From NCBI GenBank assembly GCA_902795625.1, contig CADBLW010000194.1:1-9661 (forward strand): DNA of 9,661 nucleotides, in the 5' to 3' direction. Of this stretch, positions 6,630-9,661 are shown piece by piece (positions within the stretch are counted from its first letter, which is position 1; every line of letters starts with the position of its first letter). The position numbers and the translations under genes were made by a program. The notes under the pieces are model-generated. The model made no database searches. It saw only the letters and a list, made by a program, of their open reading frames with translations, and was not told the origin of the DNA. Source of the DNA: an uncultured Lachnospiraceae bacterium. Its GTDB lineage: Bacteria > Bacillota > Clostridia > Lachnospirales > Lachnospiraceae.

Positions 6630-7235
6630 TCACCTCACGGCATACTGAAGCCAGCCCACGATGATATGCTCCATCACGGGCTTGATGTCGCGAAGTGCCT
6701 GCTCCCGGTCACGCTCGTGTGTGATCAGATGCACATACGCCATGACCGACATGTGCGAGAGCCAGTGCGTCATAAACGGATTGACCTCGCGCCCCGTCGA
6801 CTTCGCATAGCGCACCGCCATTGCCCCGAAGTTCTGCTCCAAAAGGCCGATCACCTGATCCACGATGTTCTCGTACTTCGACCCGGCGGCGCACGTCAGC
6901 AGAAGCGTCACCGCGTCGTAGTCCGCGTAGAGCGCGTTGATGAGCATCTCCGCGAAATCGTCGTGATCCCCGGGCGTATGCACATACGTCGTAAAATCCT
7001 CCTCGGCATCCTCCGCAAAATGCTTCGCAAGCGCGGCCATAAGCCCCCGGTAGGCTGGTTCCACCAACGCGGAGAACAGTCCCTCCTTGTCATGGAACAA
7101 AAAATACACCGCGCCCGTGGTCACATCGGCCTTCGCGCAGATCGTGCGGAGCGAAGCCTTCTGAAACCCTTTGGCAAGAAATTCCTCTTTCGCGCAGGCA
7201 AGCAAACGTTCTTTTGTATCAGTTTCAATCCCCAT
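6630..7235 (-). CDS. TetR/AcrR-family transcriptional regulator
   Basis: This 201-aa repressor-type protein has the TetR N-terminal DNA-binding domain: helix 1 at about 8-22, and the helix-turn-helix at about 27-47 (SLRTICAKADVTTGAVYFLF), followed by HDKEGLF, the very conserved TetR signature. The C-terminal 140 residues are a variable helical ligand-binding and dimer domain, so the inducer cannot be predicted. The start at ATG 7235 has AGGAG 7 nt upstream. The gene has its own promoter and an almost perfect 26-bp palindrome over the start point, pointing to autorepression. It lies directly ahead of the ABC ATPase/FtsX-permease pair in the same orientation, so control of that exporter is the natural inference. 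Confidence 0.92.
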   Translation of the reverse strand: MGIETDTKERLLACAKEEFLAKGFQKASLRTICAKADVTTGAVYFLFHDKEGLFSALVEPAYRGLMAALAKHFAEDAEEDFTTYVHTPGDHDDFAEMLINALYADYDAVTLLLTCAAGSKYENIVDQVIGLLEQNFGAMAVRYAKSTGREVNPFMTHWLSHMSVMAYVHLITHERDREQALRDIKPVMEHIIVGWLQYAVR

Positions 7236-7265
7236 GGCCGGTCTCCTGTTGCAGCGATCACACGC

Positions 7266-7349
7266 AAAAAGCGCGGCGTACGGAAAATGCTTTTACCAGC
7301 ATCTTTCCGCATAACGGTGTTACGTAACGCCGTTATCTTACGCCGCGCT
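7266..7349 (-). terminator. Branched (three-way) palindromic element, probable terminator of the kinase/partner unit
   Basis: An outer perfect 11-bp inverted repeat AGCGCGGCGTA/TACGCCGCGCT (7270-7280 and 7339-7349) encloses two further hairpins. One is 7281-7309, with CGGAAAATGC pairing to GCAT plus TTTCCG around one bulged base and an 8-nt loop. The other is 7311-7336, a 26-bp near-palindrome. In the minus direction the outer stem ends in a run of five T (plus 7266-7270), as expected for a Rho-independent terminator with a branched loop. The same block carries the -10 box and operator of tetR. It could alternatively be a small mobile or REP-like element. Confidence 0.55.
7311..7336 (-). promoter_or_regulatory. 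26-bp near-perfect palindrome, putative TetR autoregulatory operator
   Basis: The arms of 13 bp match in 12 positions, with GTTACGTAAC at the centre and ATAACGG/CCGTTAT at the ends; the one mismatch pairs T with G. It overlaps the last two bases of the tetR -10 box and covers the start point. Size, symmetry and position are typical of a TetR-family operator. It differs from the 16-bp GTTAG..CTAAC sites, although both contain GTTA and TAAC. Confidence 0.68.
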
Positions 7350-7363
7350 CATTTCTTTGTCAA
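7335..7363 (-). promoter_or_regulatory. Sigma-A type promoter of the tetR gene
   Basis: On the minus strand the -35 box is a consensus TTGACA (plus 7358-7363) and the -10 box TAAGAT (plus 7335-7340, 4 of 6), with a 17-bp spacer. It starts just 17 bp after the stop of the HTH-partner gene. The first arm of the branched terminator forms part of the spacer, so promoter and terminator share the same bases. Confidence 0.75.
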
Positions 7364-7380
7364 GCACTTTTTTGAAATTC

Positions 7381-8175
7381 TTACCACATTTTTCGAAGGA
7401 TATCGCCCTTGCGGAACAGACTGCCCTTCACTTCCTCGCGGATCGGCTGCAGCTGCCCCTGCTTGATCAGGTAGGACAGATTCTGCCGGGAACACTCGAG
7501 CATTTCGCAGCTCTGTGAAGTGTCGAGAGCATTTTTCGCGACATAAGAAGTAAAGTCGTCCGGCCGCAGAGGGATTGCCGTTCCCGTCTCATACAGCACC
7601 GACGCCGGGATATCATAAGCATCGTCAAGCGTCACAAAATAACCGTCCGTACCTACCTTTGCGGAGCGAAGCAGTTCCGGGTTGTCCGGAAACTGCAGTT
7701 CCGGGTTGTCCCAAAGCCGCAGGAAACTCACCTTGCGGACGGTATCATCCGCAAAGAAACAGATCCAGTAGCCGTGTTCCGACACCAGGCAATCCGTCAG
7801 ATTCTTCCTGCGTCGTTCCGTCACATACGTCGGCAAGGCGTCGATCCTGCGGATGATCATACCATCCTGAGGACAGCGCCCCTCGGTGATCTCCAGCAGT
7901 TTCATCTCGTCATATTCTTTCAGCTTATGCGCGCGTAAAATTGCCTGAATATTCTGTCTCTCGCTCGGAACCACTCTCCCTTTTACCCAGAGAAGACTGA
8001 TGTCCCTTGGGATCGTGTATATGCCTCGCTTGACCATAGCAGTCAGAAGAAGCGGGGCATTCCATTCATCCAGTCCGGGTGCAAGCTCGATGATGAAGCT
8101 TTTTTCCTTCTCATAGTAGAGCAAAACGCCGACAGACAGATCATTTTCCCGATCATAGATTTCATACGTTTTCAT
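7381..8175 (-). CDS. Three-part partner protein: unknown N-domain, DUF2442-like domain, C-terminal helix-turn-helix (putative antitoxin/regulator)
   Basis: This is a 264-aa protein I know only as a hypothetical. Residues 1-110 form a compact alpha/beta region with an LLWVKGRVVPSERQNI motif (61-76), family unknown. Residues about 128-197 resemble DUF2442, a small beta fold common beside toxin-antitoxin genes: strands at YWICFF and VRKVSF, LLRSAKVGTDGYFVTLD, then IPASVLYE. Residues about 209-264 look like an excisionase/MerR-type winged helix: S220-QSCEMLECSRQNLSYLIKQ, wing, then FRKGDILRKMW. That is DNA-binding, fitting autoregulation through the palindromes upstream. The ATG at 8175 is preferred over a GTG at 8184, since GGAGAG lies 8 nt before the ATG but abuts the GTG. 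It overlaps the kinase gene by 14 bp, so the two are translationally coupled. Functions are inferred. A 17-bp direct repeat lies inside the DUF2442-like part. Confidence 0.75.
   Translation of the reverse strand: MKTYEIYDRENDLSVGVLLYYEKEKSFIIELAPGLDEWNAPLLLTAMVKRGIYTIPRDISLLWVKGRVVPSERQNIQAILRAHKLKEYDEMKLLEITEGRCPQDGMIIRRIDALPTYVTERRRKNLTDCLVSEHGYWICFFADDTVRKVSFLRLWDNPELQFPDNPELLRSAKVGTDGYFVTLDDAYDIPASVLYETGTAIPLRPDDFTSYVAKNALDTSQSCEMLECSRQNLSYLIKQGQLQPIREEVKGSLFRKGDILRKMW
7671..7711. repeat. In-frame 17-bp direct repeat with 24-bp period inside the partner gene
   Basis: The sequence GCAGTTCCGGGTTGTCC occurs at 7671-7687 and again at 7695-7711. The 24-bp period is eight codons and yields the repeated DNPEL in the segment WDNPELQFPDNPELLR. 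It is probably a recent slippage duplication and would lengthen a loop of the DUF2442-like domain by eight residues. Confidence 0.7.
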
Positions 8176-8989
8176 AAATCTCACTCTCCAACGATGTATA
8201 TCGTCTGTAGATCATGCGCCAGATAGCCTCGAGCAACGTTTCCGACAATACGTCCTCGAGCCCGGCCAAAAGAGTCTCCTTATCCTTCCTGCGCAGTTTT
8301 CCCGGAAACAGATCCTTCCTGCCGTCCAACAGTTTCAGATTGTCTCTGCAGGAGAAACTTCCCACAAAATTCTGACATTTTCGATCTGCCATGACATCAA
8401 ACTTCGATGCCTCCGCATCCGTTGTACAGGAATACAGAAGCGACAATCCGTGATCGAACAGCGGCGCAATTCTCACCGTGTGCGCTCTCGGATTACGCAG
8501 CACCTCAATGTTGGCCCCGTGCCTGTCGCGGTTCTGAATGATATAATCGACTGCGATCATCGTGTCTACATAATCCTTCCAACCGTTTCTCACACAAAAA
8601 TCATAGTGCGTTTCCCCGGGCAACGCATTGAGACGGTAATAATCGTCCAGCGCAACCTTGCTCTCGCCGCGTTCCTTAAAATCCTTCGACGCGCACATGT
8701 ACGCCTCATAAATCTTCCCCTCCACGCGGATATCCGCATGGATCAGATCGTACGACAAATGCTCTACCCCAAGGATCGTCAGCAGCCGATCCACAATGAT
8801 CTCGTTGACACACTCATGTCCCACCACCCCGCGTACCGGGTCAAAGTTGGACAGTTTGTAGTAGATCTTCTCGCCGGACAATGACGATTCCGCCTTCAGA
8901 AATGTCCCGGCCGTACCACTGGAATTACGTATATGAGACCATCTCAGATAGGTCAGATCCTGCTTCTCCTTCCATACCGTCCCGTTCAT
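8162..8989 (-). CDS. Compact HipA/CtkA-like serine/threonine protein kinase
   Basis: This 275-aa kinase corresponds to the C-terminal catalytic region of HipA; the HipA N-subdomain 1 is absent, as in CtkA and HipT. HipA and HipT phosphorylate aminoacyl-tRNA synthetases (GltX, TrpS) and halt growth; the target here is unknown. Seen: a Gly/Ser-rich loop RNSSGTAGTFLK (21-32), the nucleotide-binding Lys45 in YYKLSN, a helix-C Glu candidate at 59, the catalytic loop NRDRHGAN (153-160) with Asp155 and Asn160 at the same five-residue spacing as HipA Asp309/Asn314, and metal-binding Asp179 in PLFDHG. All catalytic residues are intact. The ATG at 8989 is favoured over GTG 8992, with GGGAG 5 nt upstream. 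It is the first gene of the pair, the reverse of hipBA order. By eye, codon use seems less GC-rich at third positions than in the transporter genes. A phage or TA origin is possible. Confidence 0.85.
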   Translation of the reverse strand: MNGTVWKEKQDLTYLRWSHIRNSSGTAGTFLKAESSLSGEKIYYKLSNFDPVRGVVGHECVNEIIVDRLLTILGVEHLSYDLIHADIRVEGKIYEAYMCASKDFKERGESKVALDDYYRLNALPGETHYDFCVRNGWKDYVDTMIAVDYIIQNRDRHGANIEVLRNPRAHTVRIAPLFDHGLSLLYSCTTDAEASKFDVMADRKCQNFVGSFSCRDNLKLLDGRKDLFPGKLRRKDKETLLAGLEDVLSETLLEAIWRMIYRRYTSLESEIYENV

Positions 8990-9005
8990 CACTTCTCCCT
9001 TCTAT

Positions 9006-9019
9006 TTGACGTGCGTCAA
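9006..9019. promoter_or_regulatory. Operator copy 2 of the kinase module, TTGACGTGCGTCAA
   Basis: This 14-bp palindrome is broken only at the central TG pair, and flanking T/A bases extend it to 16 bp. It differs from the copy at 9051-9064 in a single base. It starts about 10 bp downstream of the expected kinase start point and ends just ahead of the ribosome site, so binding would block transcription. Centre-to-centre distance to the other copy is 45 bp, which would let two bound dimers interact. Confidence 0.72.
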
Positions 9020-9035
9020 ATACCATCTTTTCAAT

Positions 9036-9064
9036 ATGATAGCATTTTATTTGACGCGCGTCAA
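9036..9064 (-). promoter_or_regulatory. Promoter of the kinase/partner unit with the -35 box inside an operator
   Basis: On the minus strand the -35 box is TTGACG (plus 9059-9064) and the -10 box TATCAT (plus 9036-9041), each 5 of 6 to consensus, with a 17-bp spacer. The -35 hexamer is half of the perfect palindrome at 9051-9064. The expected start point is near 9029, giving a leader of about 40 nt. Confidence 0.8.
9051..9064. promoter_or_regulatory. Operator copy 1 of the kinase module, TTGACGCGCGTCAA
   Basis: A perfect 14-bp palindrome. A protein bound here would cover the -35 box directly. With the near-identical copy at 9006-9019 it brackets the promoter core, the arrangement expected for toxin-antitoxin autorepression. 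The likely binder is the C-terminal HTH of the partner protein, alone or in complex with the kinase. Confidence 0.75.
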
Positions 9065-9070
9065 GTATGT

Positions 9071-9124
9071 AAAAAGCACCGAACGCTGTATACTGCCTTC
9101 CGACAGTACACCGGTCCGGTGCTT
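9071..9124 (-). terminator. Branched Rho-independent terminator after the ABC exporter gene
   Basis: On the minus strand an 8-bp stem AAGCACCG/CGGTGCTT (plus 9117-9124 and 9074-9081) is followed by five T (plus 9071-9075). The 35-nt interval contains a further TACTG/CAGTA hairpin, and an alternative CACCGGACCGGTG fold exists at the stem base. It lies 58 bp after the exporter stop and 7 bp ahead of the kinase module's first operator, so it insulates the two units. Confidence 0.78.
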
Positions 9125-9181
9125 CCCTCTTATCTCTATCACAGATTCACTGTTATGATGACGCTGTCAAAACGTACTCGG

Positions 9182-9661
9182 TCACGACATCTGCAGCTCC
9201 ACCAGATGCGCGTACGCGCCGTGCGCGGCCATCAGCGAGTCGTGGGTTCCGCTCTCCCTGATCTGCCCATCCGCGATGACGAGAATCTGGTCCGCATCGC
9301 GGATCGTCCTCAGGCGGTGGGCGATGACAAGGAGTGTCTTGTCACGGCACAGCTCGGAGATTGCCTCCTGGATGGCCCGCTCATTGTCCGCATCCACGCT
9401 GGCGGTCGCCTCATCGAGAATGACGATGGGCGAGTTCTTGAGGATGCAGCGCGCGATGGAGATGCGCTGCTGCTCGCCGCCCGAAAGCGACGCTCCGCCC
9501 TCGCCGATCACGGTGTCAAAGCCCTGCGGCAGCTGCATGACAAAATCGTAGCAGCGTGCCTTCCTCGCCGCTTCCATAACCTCTTCGCGGCTCGCGTCCG
9601 GGCGTGCCATCGCGATGTTGTTATATACCGTATCCTGAAACAGATAAACCCGCTGGAACAC
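9182..9661 (-). CDS. ABC exporter (fused permease-ATPase type), C-terminal ATPase domain, cut by window edge
   Basis: The last 159 residues of a nucleotide-binding domain. They begin inside the Q-loop region (VFQRVYLFQDTV; the first codon is a GTG read as internal Val, not a start). Then come signature LSGGEQQR, Walker B IVILDEATASVD and the H-loop VIAHRL, ending about 50 residues after the Walker B motif as in MsbA/LmrA-type half-transporters. The N-terminal membrane domain and Walker A lie outside the window. Such exporters often occur as adjacent pairs and serve drug, peptide or siderophore traffic; the substrate cannot be told from this part. The gene ends 58 bp before its own terminator, so it is a separate unit from the kinase module. 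Confidence 0.92.
   Translation of the reverse strand: MFQRVYLFQDTVYNNIAMARPDASREEVMEAARKARCYDFVMQLPQGFDTVIGEGGASLSGGEQQRISIARCILKNSPIVILDEATASVDADNERAIQEAISELCRDKTLLVIAHRLRTIRDADQILVIADGQIRESGTHDSLMAAHGAYAHLVELQMS

Noticed and set aside
1..9661. tRNA, rRNA, CRISPR array, IS element or transposase
   Set aside because: I found no tRNA or rRNA-like sequence, no regularly spaced repeats and no transposase or integrase reading frame. The only repeat block that could be mobile is 7266-7349, and it is listed as a terminator/operator element.

Overview
The window looks like a chromosomal segment from a Gram-positive, moderately GC-rich anaerobic Firmicute of the Clostridia. A Lachnospiraceae-like genome is the best guess. 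The basis is strong purine-rich Shine-Dalgarno sites (AGGAGG, GGAGG), sigma-A type promoters with exact 17-bp spacers, and the gene families present: an MptD/Trep_Strep ECF transporter, an FtsX-type ABC exporter behind a TetR regulator, a divergent clostridial-type shikimate kinase homologue and an HMA protein with a GMMCG start. The taxonomy is inference. Every gene I can support lies on the minus strand, so transcription runs from high to low coordinates.

Layout in transcriptional order. (1) 9661-9182 is the C-terminal nucleotide-binding domain of an ABC exporter, cut by the window edge and closed by a branched terminator (9124-9071). (2) 8989-7381 is a two-gene unit: a compact HipA/CtkA-like protein kinase overlapping a three-part partner protein with an N-terminal unknown domain, a DUF2442-like middle and a C-terminal helix-turn-helix. 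Its promoter has the -35 box inside one copy of a 14-bp palindrome, with a second copy just after the start point. This is the most unusual locus here and looks like a self-regulated kinase/antitoxin-type module. (3) 7349-7266 is a roughly 80-bp nested palindromic block. It seems to end the kinase unit and also carries the -10 box and operator of the next gene. (4) 7235-6630 is a TetR regulator. (5) 6478-3534 is an ABC ATPase plus an FtsX-type permease (MacB/LolCDE-like), followed closely by (6) an AroK-like kinase (3476-2970) that lacks two conserved shikimate-site residues. (7) 2784-75 is a complete ECF importer: S component, EcfT and a double-domain EcfA. (8) From 41 to the left edge lies the first part of a heavy-metal-associated (HMA) domain protein, 33 bp behind EcfA.

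Regulation links the regions. A 16-bp inverted-repeat motif (GTTAGC-N4-GCTAAC type) occurs twice in front of the ECF operon, once just downstream of a very good promoter, and once in front of the FtsX-type exporter operon. A common regulator for import and export is therefore plausible. Its identity is open: a metal-responsive DtxR-like repressor encoded elsewhere, or the local TetR protein, although the TetR gene's own operator has a different design. The HMA gene following the ECF module makes a metal, heme or metallophore substrate the leading guess for the importer, but no substrate can be read from the sequence.
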